A stretch of 64,000 bases of DNA, taken from contig JAKSGN010000012.1 in NCBI GenBank assembly GCA_024180945.1, positions 62,001-126,000 of the forward strand, written 5' to 3'. The stretch comes from Macrophomina tecta. Taxonomy: Eukaryota; Ascomycota; Dothideomycetes; Botryosphaeriales; Botryosphaeriaceae. The notes under the pieces were generated by a model that was not told the DNA's origin, made no database searches, and saw only the letters and a program-made list of their open reading frames with translations. Shown piece by piece: positions 9,577 through 20,459 of the stretch. A program made the position numbers and the translations under genes. The first letter of the stretch is position 1. Every line of letters begins with the position of its first letter.

Positions 9577-10788
9577 CCCCTACTGATGCGGCAGATGAGC
9601 GTATAACTATGAACCTCGGGTTACGGTGTTCTTCCCACCAAGCAACCTGGGGATCAGACAGCACTGTCTGCTCCCGCTGCACCTGTTATCAGGTGTATAT
9701 GGAAAAAGATCCAACAATTAATAATGAATGTACAGCACAACAGCTACCAAGGTTCTCATATTTTTCAAGTGGTTTGAGATCAACCTGTCGAAGGTGCCTC
9801 ATTACCGTTATAGTCTTTGCTGCCACGATAGCTCAGCAGCTTCCTTACACCCGTCGTCCATTCAATTTGATTCTGTCTGAGCCAGCGCTCGCTCTGCTTT
9901 CAGGCATGTGTGACAGAGCATGGCTGACCGTTTGCGATGGGTGCTCGCAAGCACGACGGTTAACTGACCAGGGACCAGACGTCTCTAGCTCACTCAAGTC
10001 ACGATTGGCGTAGCGGGAGTGTTGAGACAATGCCGCAAGAGTTGTGTCCGGCGGATGGGCCATCTTTTTCTTACCCCTCTCTCCTCTTTTGCTCTCTCCA
10101 AAAACCCCACATGCGGCAACAGGAAAACCGAACTAGCCAGGGGAAGAAGGTGATGGGGAGAAAAGTAGCAAGGGTTCACGGACGGAAAAGAGAAGACTTT
10201 CATGGACCCCGTTCCCCGTCTTCTCTTGGCAATTTTCCGTGGATTTGCGATTCCCCGGCGAACCTTGCGCCGTTCGTCGCCATCCGCTGCTCACGCAAAT
10301 CATGCAGGTCAACGTACATACCACATGACGTACCCTACAGTCCGTGCGGGACATCATTAGGCAGTACCTCTCCATCTATATATATTAACCGCTACACAAC
10401 GTACTCCTGCACATCAACAAAGATGGTGGTATGCATACACCCCATTAGCCTTTATTCAGACATGTATAGGCTAAATGGAAAGGAAAGACGGATTCTGAGA
10501 GTTTGTGCTTGGGGGGTCCGCTCCTCCCTGTCTTCCTCGGCCTCGTTTCGGTGATCAGGCTATCAGCAGAAGCATCTGTGAATAAGACCCACAATCCAAG
10601 CTAGCGCGATGAAGGATAGCTCGGGCCTTGGATGAACCGGGATCTCAATGTGCCCAGTGGCCGTGGCTCGTGCGTTGGGATCACATGCGTTGACCCAACG
10701 CAGCTCGGGGCGGTCACGAATGGCCCGATTCCCGTCTGCCTCGCAACATTCTGCTTTCCCACCGTGATCTCTCCTCTAGTCGTAGTAT
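9577..10788. other. Gene-poor region with an imperfect inverted repeat
   Basis: Open frames overlap on both strands and none shows recognisable motifs or codon structure. An imperfect inverted repeat ('cacgga..gaaaa..agagaagac' against its complement) lies at 10178-10241. Confidence 0.45.
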
Positions 10789-10952
10789 TGTTACGACTGG
10801 CCAAAAGTATTAGGTTTCAACTGGTGCCGCAAGGCATTGCGCCAACCTCCTATCAACTGCGAGCCGCCAGTCAGTCGACAAGAGGTACAGCAATAAACAG
10901 CTTGGGGGCTCATCGTGCTTCAACAATTCTGTATACAGGTAGGCCCGCAGCA
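10789..10952 (+). mobile_element. Decayed LTR relic related to the 154-bp solo LTR at 29.7 kb
   Basis: Colinear along its length with the reverse complement of 29743-29896. Shared stretches include 'tgttacgac', 'cgccaacctcc', 'cagtcgacaa', 'cagcaat' and 'tatacaggtaggccc'. It starts TGTTACGAC and ends GCAGCA where the good copy has GTAACA. The flanks (agtat / ttcat) do not give an exact duplication, as expected for an old copy. Confidence 0.65.
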
Positions 10953-11493
10953 TTCATATTACTGTGCTGCTCGGTGGTACGTATTGAGAAATCGCAAAAT
11001 AAGAAAGAAACAAAAAAGGAAGAAAGAAATCAAAGGAAAAGACAAAGCGGAGATAAGTTTCTCCCAGCTCAGATGAAGATACGGCCTAGCTCCTTCATGT
11101 TCTCGTTGGATGATCCTGATTACAGTCTACGCATTTCGGTGAGGCCTCCAAACTGCAGTCCTCCCTATTGTGCTCTGTGCAGTGCGATCATGATTGATCA
11201 TCTTCAAAACCTTCGTATACAAGTAGTTCAGCTTAATATACATTCAACATTTTGCTTACAGTAAATAGGTCCCACGTAATCGACCGTAATCTTCGATTCT
11301 CACCCTAAACCCTTGCGACCCTTGCTTGCCTGGCTACGGCTTGCTTTCCTCTGAACCCGAATCAGCGACATCCCGAGCGGTAGCGCACGCGATGACGCGT
11401 GTTCCCCCTGCTCCAAACATACTCACTCGACGATACCTCTCCCAGCCCCAGATCCCCGTGCAGCAGACTGCACGGAGACGTCGGATACAAAGG
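10953..11493. other. 3' flank of the ferric reductase gene
   Basis: Contains an A-rich purine tract (about 10986-11045) and no supportable gene. Confidence 0.45.
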
Positions 11494-13348
11494 TCAATAC
11501 AAGCCCCCTTGTACGAAAAGGTCTACATTCCACACCGGATGTAGTGATCTCACAGCCTTACACACGTCGTCCGCAAAGCCGCCCGGCCCACATACACTTA
11601 CTGCCGCTGCGCCCCCGTCCTTGTGCATCAGCTGCTCTAGAAGCACTTTGAAATTCGGCCTGCCAAGGTACACTTGTGCTGGATACCCGTCAAACGGCCG
11701 GCCCAGTCCCGTGCCGGGCTTGGTGATGAAGAGCAGGGTGCTTAGAATCCTGTTTTGGGGGCCGTGATTCTCAACGACCTCAACGAGCCACTGACGTGCC
11801 CATTCAAAGTCTTGCATGGAACGCATCGCCCACACGAGAGTTATGCGCCTGACTGCCGCGGTGCAGTCCATGTGGGACCGTACGAGATGAAGGATTTGCT
11901 GCATGTGATGCGTAATGCCGATTCCGGCCGCAAACAGGATGACCGTGCCATAAGAGGATAGATTTTCGCGACCGTAAGGGCCCTCGATTAACGCTGCCGT
12001 GGTAAACTTGCGCTCAGGCATAGAAGCGGTCGCATCAAAGAGCTTCTTCGTGAAGCCACTACGACGGCGCACAAGCAGGTTGATAGCCGGTGATGGTTGA
12101 GTCTCCGTCCAGGCCACCGAGAAAGGATGAGACGTCCCAAGAGCTATTCGGGGCAGTGTCAAGTAAATGTACTGTCCTGGTTGTGCTCTCCACGGTCTTG
12201 CATTCTGGAGTCTGATGCGCAGTACGTCATCATGACTGATTTCCACCATCGCACAGAGGCCGCCTGAGCCGGTGCTACGGAAGCAGACGCAGATAAGACG
12301 GAGAAGTCGCTTTGGTGTTGACCTTTAACGATTTGCTTTTCTTTGCTCTTCCCCCCCTCTTACACACTTGGAGAGCACATATTGGATAGGACTTACCTCG
12401 AAGATCCATATCGAAATCGAACATCTCACGACCAGCAGCTGAACCAGTCCACCAGTTCGGCAGTGGATATACACACCAGCCATTATGACAGCGACCAATA
12501 CGATATGCAGCAGGAAGAACAGCTCGTAGGCAGTATGTCGGAACAGTGCCACAGTCTGCACTGAGATCAGTATCGCAGCCAGCATTCCCTATGGTTTTTT
12601 TTTTAGCGGGTACCTATACTATGCGGCCGATGACTTGGGATTCACTACTTACTATAGTTCCAGAAAGGAGAAAAGTGCTCCGGTGGAGGGATTCCAAGGC
12701 GGAACTAAAGCCAGCTATGCCCCCGGTTACTGAATTCTTCACGAATTGCCAAGACGTCAACATACTAGTGCGGATCTCAAAGGCAAGATGTGCAGCCATG
12801 TGGACGACCGTATCAAATATTGCTATCCGCCCAAACCAATGGTGCAATGTTTTGATCGTATTGCGAGATAATCCGCATAGCGTGGCCAACGGGTTGTGGC
12901 GGCTCGAAAGTACGAGGGCTGCGAAGATATGCAGGGTAGACAGTGTACCCGAGCGACTACGCAAGGTGGCCACAATGCTATTCTTATCGCCCCAGTCAAC
13001 CGACTTGACGTGGAGCAGGACGTTGACCAAGAAATGAACGAGAAGGTACAGAGTCTCACAACGTCCCGGCAAGTTTCCGATCGGTAGCCTCTGTAGGATT
13101 TTGAAAGGCTGAAATCGACGGCTTCGAAAACACGGAGCATCTAGTAGGTGGCATTTGAATGCTGCATGGAGCTTGTTAGGTTTGAAGAAGTATGTCTGGA
13201 CAGGCTTGTCGAGGCAGATGATTTGTCGGAGGCGGCGGCCTAACCCGAGATAGGTTGAATACACAATGACAATAGTAAAAGCAGCCATCCATGACAGAAA
13301 AAGCCATTGAGCGTCATTGAGAAACTTGAAAGCAGGCTCTTCTGACAT
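11494..13348 (-). CDS. Ferric-chelate reductase (FRE/NOX superfamily)
   Basis: Three exons, 13348-12653, 12588-12397 and 12309-11494, with phase-0 introns of 64 and 87 bp, give a 567-residue protein. It is expected to move electrons from cytosolic NADPH through FAD and two b-hemes across the plasma membrane to reduce Fe(III) for uptake. Several membrane helices span about residues 10-300. Heme-ligand histidines are in 'TLHHWFGR' (169/170) and 'VVHMAAH' (183/187), and again in exon 2 ('RHTAYELFFLLH', 'VYIHCR'). The FAD-binding motif 'HPFSVAW' and the nucleotide-binding stretches 'EGPYGRENLSSYG..ILFAAGIGIT' and 'VSVCGPGGFADDV' follow. The second acceptor is an AAG, chosen because it yields the expected 'FERLLRLI' junction. 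The usual aromatic C-terminal 'ESFTW' is replaced by 'VQGGLY', so the extreme C-terminus may be altered. Confidence 0.85.
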
Positions 13349-15851
13349 GACTGCAAGATAAGCTGATCAGTGGGAGCTATACTATCGAAGCAATAATATA
13401 CACAAGAGCACAATCTAGCCCTTTCCGCCTTCCAATAACCTCACGCACCAAACCGACTCCCTCCTTTCTTTCTATTTTTCACCCTCACTTTTTTCTTCCC
13501 TTCCTTTTCCGCTTCCTTCTTGCTGAAAATCATGTGTTTGTATAATCGTCAGCTAGTTGAGCGCACACGCAAAGGTAATGATTGGTCGGTCCAAAACCTC
13601 CCTCCCGAAGCACTCATTTCACACCTCGTATTCTATCAGCCTCGTTCACTTTGAAAATGATTGTCAGGGTCCAGATGATCTCGTCGCGCGACAGATGCCG
13701 CGTTCTTATTTTTATTGGTAATACGTTATGCGTGCCTCTCCGTAAAAAAGTAAACACTGAAGCAATCCCTTCACTTCAACACATTCCGTCAAACAGCAAT
13801 TATATTACATTGGCTTGGGTAAAATACTAATGTGATTGTGAGTGGTTACGCCCACCTTGAAACGGGAACCAATCAGCGAGACTGTTGATGGATTTTTGTT
13901 GTTCTGCTAACTAACGAGCGGCGTTGGCTAGAGATATTTGACATTATAACCCGGGGCAAATAGAAAGCTTCAGGCAATAAGGCATGATCAGCAAACGATT
14001 AGGCTCATATTTTATTATAATCTATGTCATTCTTTACTAACTCTATATGATGAATGAAACTATTCGCTCTTCTTTTCTACATAGTCTAAAGTTGACTTCA
14101 GACAAAGTCACCTGCATTCAGAAATACACAGCCATCGACGCAGCGAGTGAACGATTATAAAAATTTGGGAGAGTCATTTACAAAGGGCATTGAAACAGAC
14201 CTTGTCACATAAACTTTTTTACTATGGCTCCTTAGTACTATTGTCGTGATAACCGTCTTAACATAGAAACAAGTGCGGTTTCTTTAACTTAACGTATCAG
14301 GACCTCGAAAGTACGCTACAGAAAATAACTGCCCGCATGTACAGTACAAAGCCCCCTTCTATTTCCAATTCGGAGATATCTTAGTCAAACTATCCTCGTT
14401 AGTGTTCGGAGAGGATTGAACGGCATAATCAACCTTCGAGGAAACAGTACAGATACCATCCGTGCAATGATAGAGCACATCTATCATTTCGAATATTTCG
14501 AGCCTATTGGACTGCCAGGCCCAGTTCTTCAATGAGTTTCCATGGCCAAGTCTTTCCCGGAGCAGAAAAATACAGGGTTTTCTGTTTGGAGGACTCCGCG
14601 TACAGGAAACTCGAGTACATTGCCGGCAGATTCTATGTCTACAAGCACCATAGGCCCTCCAAGATCTTACGAGCCTGTAAAAGAGCATACCATATAATAT
14701 CGAGCCGAAGGACAAAACATACAGAGCTGCTAAATAGTAATGTTATTACTATAAACTACTATAAACTACTATGATATCTTTTTAAAGCATGCACTGGCGG
14801 CGGAATGACGAACGGAGCTAGCCGGCCGCAAGGTACCAGCCGTACAAGTGCTTAACGTAGTCATTCTGCGGATAGTGCTTTCAGCTTCTACCTTGCTGAC
14901 TATCAGGCGATGATTCACTATCGGGCGTTAGCTAGGATTAAGACGTAGCCTTGAATGATAGCACGAGTACCACGACCGCCGACACGCGGCATGAGGGATT
15001 GGGCGATAGCCGCTGGGCATCGCGAAACTCCGAGAAATTGCCAAGAGAGCCTCAGTTTTCTGCTCTTCCTCATTTGTTTGGATGCCTCATCTTCTACCTC
15101 GACCTCGCTTTTCTGTAACTCGTATTTCTCTCTCTCTCTCTCCACCCCACTTTTCTGGTCCTCTGGCGTTTTCAGCCTTGTCCTCACCTTCCCGCCCAGC
15201 AGTCATTTTTCTGCTATCGATTTTTCGCTTTCACTCTCCGCTACCATCTTGGCCAATTCTTAGGATCTCCGCGATTCTCCGCGATTCTCCGCGAAGCTCC
15301 GCGAAGCGTCACCCCGCTCGTCGCCCCCTCCCATATTTTCAGAACATGAACCTACTCCTCCATAGATATTGAAGCATTTTGGATAGCGCTGGTGGGTTCA
15401 GGGTAGATGAATTCAACCCAACTCAGCTCCACGGTGTAGTAAGACAGCTTGTACCGAAAGATGCGATCGATACGGGCTCCCCTCACAGAGTGAGAGGTCA
15501 GGCTGAATGAATTCAAACTTCAACTTAAATTCGACTCAAGTTAGTCTGCCTCGTTAAGAGGAGGGCTAAAGAAAATCAACCTTAAGATATTGGTAACGGA
15601 GCGCTACATTGCACGGCCAGTACTGATCAGTCATACTCCCCGCAAAGACGCTCCGCCCATCCAAATTTGACGGCCTCGCAAAAGCGCAGCTCCCGGTCTC
15701 GGCTTCGTTGAAATTCTTCCGCTCACATCGCTGCGTATCCCTTTTTGCCTCCCATTCCTAATTCTCGCAAAAGGCCTCAGACCACCAGGACACGCTCATT
15801 TGCTCATATTGACTTCAGACGAACTGGTGTCTATGTTTTCGCGACCTCACC
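13349..15851. other. Gene-poor intergenic region
   Basis: No supportable gene in 2.5 kb. It contains CT-rich stretches upstream of the ferric reductase (about 13430-13520) and an AT-rich tract with repeated 'ctactataaa' units near 14740-14775. A 4x10-bp tandem repeat lies at 15267-15306. Short ORFs on both strands lack motifs. Confidence 0.5.
15267..15306 (+). repeat. Four-unit 10-bp tandem repeat
   Basis: Units CTCCGCGATT, CTCCGCGATT, CTCCGCGAAG, CTCCGCGAAG follow one another without a gap. Confidence 0.9.
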
Positions 15852-17030
15852 ATGGCTCCAGGTCTCCAAACATGTGTTCAATTAGCTCTCTTCGCATCTC
15901 TCCCAGCTGTGGCGCATGTCGGTCTGCAGTGGCCAGTGCCGTTTGATGAGACCCAGATACACCAAGACAGATCTCCTATCGCTTCGAATTATCCCTGTCA
16001 CACCACGAACTTCGACTTTTCGGACGAGGAACGAAGGAATAAGAACACGATCAATGTCGGCCAGGAATACCAACTCTCTTTCTATCAGGAGTTCTATGCC
16101 GTGCACAATGGCGGCACGTGCCAGCTGAGCATCACACTTGACGACCGACCCAATGTTAAATCCGTTTTTAAGACGTTCTACACCATCGAGGGTGGCTGCC
16201 CGGGTTGGGGAAACACCAACGGTAACGGCGCCGCCGTCAACCAGACCTTCATGCTGCCTGGCTATATCCCCAAGGGCAAGCTGACTCTGGCTTGGTCGTG
16301 GTTTCCGGCAACGAGTGGGAACTACGAGATGTACATGAACTGCGCACCCATATACGTTCCTGACGGCTCCGATGATCACACCGAATTTGATAAGCTGCCG
16401 GATATGCTGGTAGCGAACGTTCCCTCCAACGCAACGACAACAGAAACAGGAGTCTCCCAGAGGGAATACCTGGATAATTGGGAGATACCTCGGTGCAGCT
16501 ACGCTATGGGAGGATTGGTATCAGTCCCAGCACCCGGGAACCTCTATGTCAACAGCACCGCCCTCTATCGCAATTACGTCACGCAGGTAGCCGGGGCCAA
16601 TGCATGCGGTACCGCTGGTCCGACGAGCACTGTTACCGTCCCCGGCCAGCTAGGAGTTGTCTCGACTTCTACCGTTGCTGCATGGATACCTTCTCTGGTA
16701 GCTCTCTCTACCCCAGTAGCATCTGCCGCAGCCAGTACCGGCGGCATTTTCGCCGAAGCCTTATCTGCCGCAGAGCTGAACGGAGATTCCAGAGGTGTTG
16801 CAAGTACCACGCTTAGCCTGTCTTCCAGTCCCTGTAGCTCATCGAATGACGGGCAGATGATCTGTAACGGTGCTCTGCAATATGGTATCTGCCAAAGGGG
16901 TACAGTAGTCTGGCGTTCTGTCGCTTTGGGGACGATGTGTGAAAATGGAGAAATTGGGACTGCTGCGGAGATCAAGAGACGACAGCTTCACGACGGCCAC
17001 CTTAAAAGGAGGCGTCGGTTCCATAACTGA
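15852..17030 (+). CDS. AA11 lytic polysaccharide monooxygenase with C-terminal X278-like module
   Basis: A 392-residue secreted copper enzyme. The AA11 family oxidatively cleaves chitin. The signal peptide (1-21) ends in 'PAVA', exposing His22 ('HVGLQWPVP'). The second brace histidine is His85 in 'YAVHNGGTCQ'. The axial tyrosine lies in 'GNYEMYMNCA' (about Tyr161). These are the AA11 hallmarks. A Ser/Thr/Ala-rich linker (about 250-320) precedes a Cys-containing module, 'NDGQMICNG..YGICQRGTVVWRSVALGTMC' in outline, which resembles the X278 module often attached to AA11. The tail is unusually basic ('KRRQLHDGHLKRRRR'). It is a single exon with the first ATG in a 'caccatgg' context. Together with the chitinase at 43 kb it suggests chitin turnover or competition with other fungi or insects. 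Confidence 0.9.
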   Translation: MAPGLQTCVQLALFASLPAVAHVGLQWPVPFDETQIHQDRSPIASNYPCHTTNFDFSDEERRNKNTINVGQEYQLSFYQEFYAVHNGGTCQLSITLDDRPNVKSVFKTFYTIEGGCPGWGNTNGNGAAVNQTFMLPGYIPKGKLTLAWSWFPATSGNYEMYMNCAPIYVPDGSDDHTEFDKLPDMLVANVPSNATTTETGVSQREYLDNWEIPRCSYAMGGLVSVPAPGNLYVNSTALYRNYVTQVAGANACGTAGPTSTVTVPGQLGVVSTSTVAAWIPSLVALSTPVASAAASTGGIFAEALSAAELNGDSRGVASTTLSLSSSPCSSSNDGQMICNGALQYGICQRGTVVWRSVALGTMCENGEIGTAAEIKRRQLHDGHLKRRRRFHN

Positions 17031-17466
17031 AGGCATATGAAAGACAGAACCTACTTACAAAGCAACCCTATGTAGATGAAGTGCTTGATATCCAACCAGA
17101 ATCTACCCAGCAATGCTAGTTAGCCAGCATTCTTAACTATGTAGTCAAATTAAGATCACAATAGCAGTGCTATTCGTTGACAACGAGCCTACGCGCACCT
17201 TGAGCGCACTTATTTGAAACGTGAACACTTCCTTTGCTACTGTCCTTTACCCTTTCTTTTCTCGTTTCGGTAACTCCCTACCGGTCATCTGCTCCTGCTA
17301 GTTGACTCGAAAAGATCCTCCCTGTTACCATATACCCCAGACGCTTTTACCAGTATTGTGAGCAGCAAAATCAGTCTACACCCTTACGGTGGCTCCATTA
17401 GCTTTCCTGTTTTTCGCAATAGACAAACTTCGCGATGTACCAACGGCTCGGTGTTATGGCGATGCT
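17031..17466. other. 3' flank of the AA11 gene
   Basis: AT-moderate non-coding sequence in which no gene or repeat could be supported. Confidence 0.4.
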
Positions 17467-17570
17467 GAATGGTCTTCCAGCGCCGGATGAAACCCAACAC
17501 GGTCGGCATCACTGTAACACCTACGGCTGATCGTGCCCCAACAATTTAATATACAGGCAGGTCCCTTATA
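17467..17570. mobile_element. Rearranged fragment of the 154-bp LTR family
   Basis: 17467-17519 matches the first about 53 bp of the LTR seen at 29743-29896, in one orientation ('gaatggtctt..', 'gaaacccaacacggtcgg', '..gtaaca'). 17521-17570 matches its last about 50 bp in the opposite orientation ('ggctgatcgtgccccaaca', 'atatacagg'). The middle of the element is missing, so the two ends are joined in inverted configuration. Confidence 0.6.
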
Positions 17571-18575
17571 TTAGGTAGGCATGCCACGGTATGGATCCAC
17601 GGAGGAGCTAGTGAATGTGCTTGCTAGGCTCTAGAATTCCACTCGCACCCGATGCCATGATAGGGCTGGCTCGAAACTCGATTTCCGTACTGCTGTAAGC
17701 CTGCGGCCTGCGTACTGAAAGACAACAACAAACCGATTCCCGTGTCTCCTCATCGCTTAACGGCGCATACCCAGTCTGCTCGCTAGGGCCTAGGCCACCT
17801 CGGCTGCACACTCCTCTGCATTTCAATTAGTAACTTCCTCCCAGGGCTCTCTAAAGACTCCGATATCACCTTGCAGGATCCATCATGGCCGTCCTAACGC
17901 TTAAGGCGCGCAATCCGAGAGAAACTTCTATCCTCTGATCTAAAGAACTATACCGCCCTCCTATTAGATGTTGTCTGGCTTTTCTGTAAAACCCTCAGTT
18001 TCTAGCGCCTACAGTGTTAAGGTCGACTTAAGGAGATAGTATGTTTTACAAGATAATAAACTTCACAAACGCATCATGTCAGGAACAGCTGATTAGGGAA
18101 TACTTTCAAGTATACAGAGCCTGTCCTTCCAGCCTCTTTGGATAGCCAGCATTCATTCAATCCATCACTCTCCACTCCGAAATCCAACAGTTATTAAGTA
18201 CTCTTTGCCGCTTCTCTCGCTCGTGTTTCTAGCTAGATGTCCGGATGAGCTCATCTTCGGTACGCTTTCCTCTTAATTCCCAAAATAAGTGGATGATCTA
18301 TATAGTCGATTGAGTCCTGCTGTCCACTGCTTCTTCACGTATAGTGACGGCCTCGCTTTGGGAACGCAACAAGGTACGCCAACCTTAAATTTATGTCTTG
18401 GTATCGTATTACACTGCATCCTACCTTTATAGAGTCGTTGAGTAGGCGCAACTATAACTGTGCCATCCTGCGGCAGAAAACCCTCCTAGCATTATAGAAA
18501 CTTGAATCAAAAATTATATTAAGTGCTCACTTATCGATTCCTAAGCCCTTTCCTAGACGCGGTAACATATGCTCT
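17571..18575. other. Intergenic region, nothing recognised
   Basis: A 1-kb stretch with no convincing ORF, RNA gene or repeat. Confidence 0.45.
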
Positions 18576-19289
18576 TCATCCGTCACTCAATGCCGCCTTG
18601 GTCTTCGTCCAGTAATCGAGTCGGCTCTGGTCTATGGTGCCACCAATGCAGTCCGAGACATACCGCTCGAGTCCATCTCTGGTTCCCGCCTGCAGGCCGC
18701 TGCGCACGCTACTGTCGCATTGGCTCACCAGGAACCACGCGGCCGAGGCAAAGCTCGTGCTGTCCCGGCTAACGAGCTGCAGCACACCATCGGCACCGCC
18801 GCTCGACCTGGCCGAGTCGACCTCTTCCGAGGAGAAAAGAGTGCGCGCGTATTCCTCGTTGTACTTCGCCGACTGCATGTTGCGTGTGCCCTTTCCCAGC
18901 ATATGCGATATCTCGCCGTCGACGAAGTGACCCCAGTTATACTTGAATTCGCCACTCTCGTACAGCATCAGCGCGATCAGCGCAGCCCGCTCGTTGGTGT
19001 TGGCGATCTGGTACTTGTCGAAGGAGTCGAGAATGGGCTGCGCCGCCTCTGACGCTGTGCGGCACTCATCAATAAATACGCTGGCGCTATGGCAGCTTGA
19101 GGTTCCTGGCGCGATAGTGACTAGCTGATTGGTGAGAATCGCGGCGGGAGTGCTGTCAGAAATGCCAGCAACGGAGCGGCGGCCCTCCTCGGTGGTGGAG
19201 GTGCGCTCGACCGGCGGAGCGCGGCCCTGTAGAGGGATCACGTGCGCGGAGGCAATCGTGATGAAGAATAGATTCAAGAGTGCCTGCAT
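18576..19289 (-). CDS. Secreted protein of unknown function
   Basis: A 237-residue protein starting at the Met at 19289, which opens a good signal peptide ('MQALLNLFFITIASA'). An upstream in-frame Met at 19385 adds a leader without such character. After a variable Ser/Thr region, the conserved-looking part begins at 'CHSASVFIDECRTASEAA'. It continues with 'NERAALIALMLYESGEFKYN', 'GKGTRNMQSAKYNEEYA', 'LQLVSRDSTSFASAAWFL' and 'CIGGTIDQSRLDYW'. The layout, with Glu in an 'ALMLYESG' helix, faintly recalls lysozyme-type folds. I recognise the pattern as recurrent in filamentous fungi but know no assigned activity. Confidence 0.7.
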   Translation of the reverse strand: MQALLNLFFITIASAHVIPLQGRAPPVERTSTTEEGRRSVAGISDSTPAAILTNQLVTIAPGTSSCHSASVFIDECRTASEAAQPILDSFDKYQIANTNERAALIALMLYESGEFKYNWGHFVDGEISHMLGKGTRNMQSAKYNEEYARTLFSSEEVDSARSSGGADGVLQLVSRDSTSFASAAWFLVSQCDSSVRSGLQAGTRDGLERYVSDCIGGTIDQSRLDYWTKTKAALSDG

Positions 19290-20459
19290 ATTTGCCAGTC
19301 CTAGAGATCGACCAGAATGAGGGAAGGCGAGGAGTTGGAAAGAAACTGTTACGCCGTAGAGCAAAACTGCACAACTTTCTACCAATGTTGATTGATAAAA
19401 GGTATGTAGTTATAAGCCTCAAGATTGTATTTAGTCAAACAACTCCACAGGAGTAGTGTGTTCTAAAGAAATAGTGCTCACTTAGCGGTCTAGAGATAAT
19501 ATAATCCCCTCTACCTGCTAACCAGCGTAGAAGCTAATATATGCGTTGGTCACCTGCAACAGTAGCCTTTACTAAGGATGCATGGACTACTTATACAGCC
19601 ATAAGATAAAAAGTCACCTATCTTTTACGATGCTTTCTGAGGTGTACACCCTACAATTGATTTAGTCCTTACATCTATATTTTTTTTCTATATATGCGTT
19701 TTCGCGTGGAAATCTTATGCCGATACTTTTTCAAGACGGGCCGCAAAATCCTACTGTATGCGTCCACGTCGCCACAACAAGTAACATCCACCAGACGAGC
19801 GTCTCTGACGGATAGCCGAGTAAAGAGGTGGCGAATGGCAGCCTGCAACACGCCATTACAGGCTGTTAGGATGCGACTCGACGTGATGAATATTCTTCAT
19901 CGACATGCCGACGGCGACTACAACCGCGCTGCCTACTACCTCCGCTCGGCCAACGCGACCACCTAACCAGGGATGCCTATCGAAGGAAACTGGGATACGG
20001 AAGCCACCCGACGTACGACTACCTAGCTCGCAGCTAGGTCCCGACGCTGGCTCTATCTAGCCAGCTGGCCGATGTCGACCCGGCCGGTGTCGACGTGTCC
20101 TAGCCGTACGATAGAACACCTTTGGGCTTGCACCGGCTCTGAGACCATGAGTGTGTGGCGCGGGCCCAGGGGAACCTCTTTTCTAAGAAATTATAACGGC
20201 TGATATAGTACAGATCTGTAATGGCGGGTCTCTTCCACTAAGCTTCGGAGCCAGTAGGTCGGGGAAGCCATTAGGTTTCCCTCCAGTGTAATAGAGAGAG
20301 GTTGAATGCAAGCACAGATTAGAGTAGAGTAATACATAACGTGTGTACGAAGACCTTATTACTAGTAATGTCTCGATTGCTACTTTGGGTTGACTATACG
20401 GGTCAAGATATTATTTAGGCAGCGTGGTTATATACAGTAGGAAAGCTATGACAATTGGC
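19290..20459. other. Degraded region, possible transposon debris
   Basis: A plus-strand stretch near 20060-20170 reads 'SRTIEHLWACTGSE', loosely like a LINE C-terminal knuckle with missing cysteines. The rest shows no supportable gene. It sits downstream of the minus-strand LINE relic. Confidence 0.3.

Noticed and set aside
14359..14715. 118-codon minus-strand ORF
   Set aside because: No recognisable domain or codon pattern, and it lies in an AT-rich gene-poor stretch. Not supported as a gene.
15882..16379. 165-codon ORF antisense to the AA11 gene
   Set aside because: The plus-strand AA11 protein explains the sequence fully, so the antisense frame is incidental.
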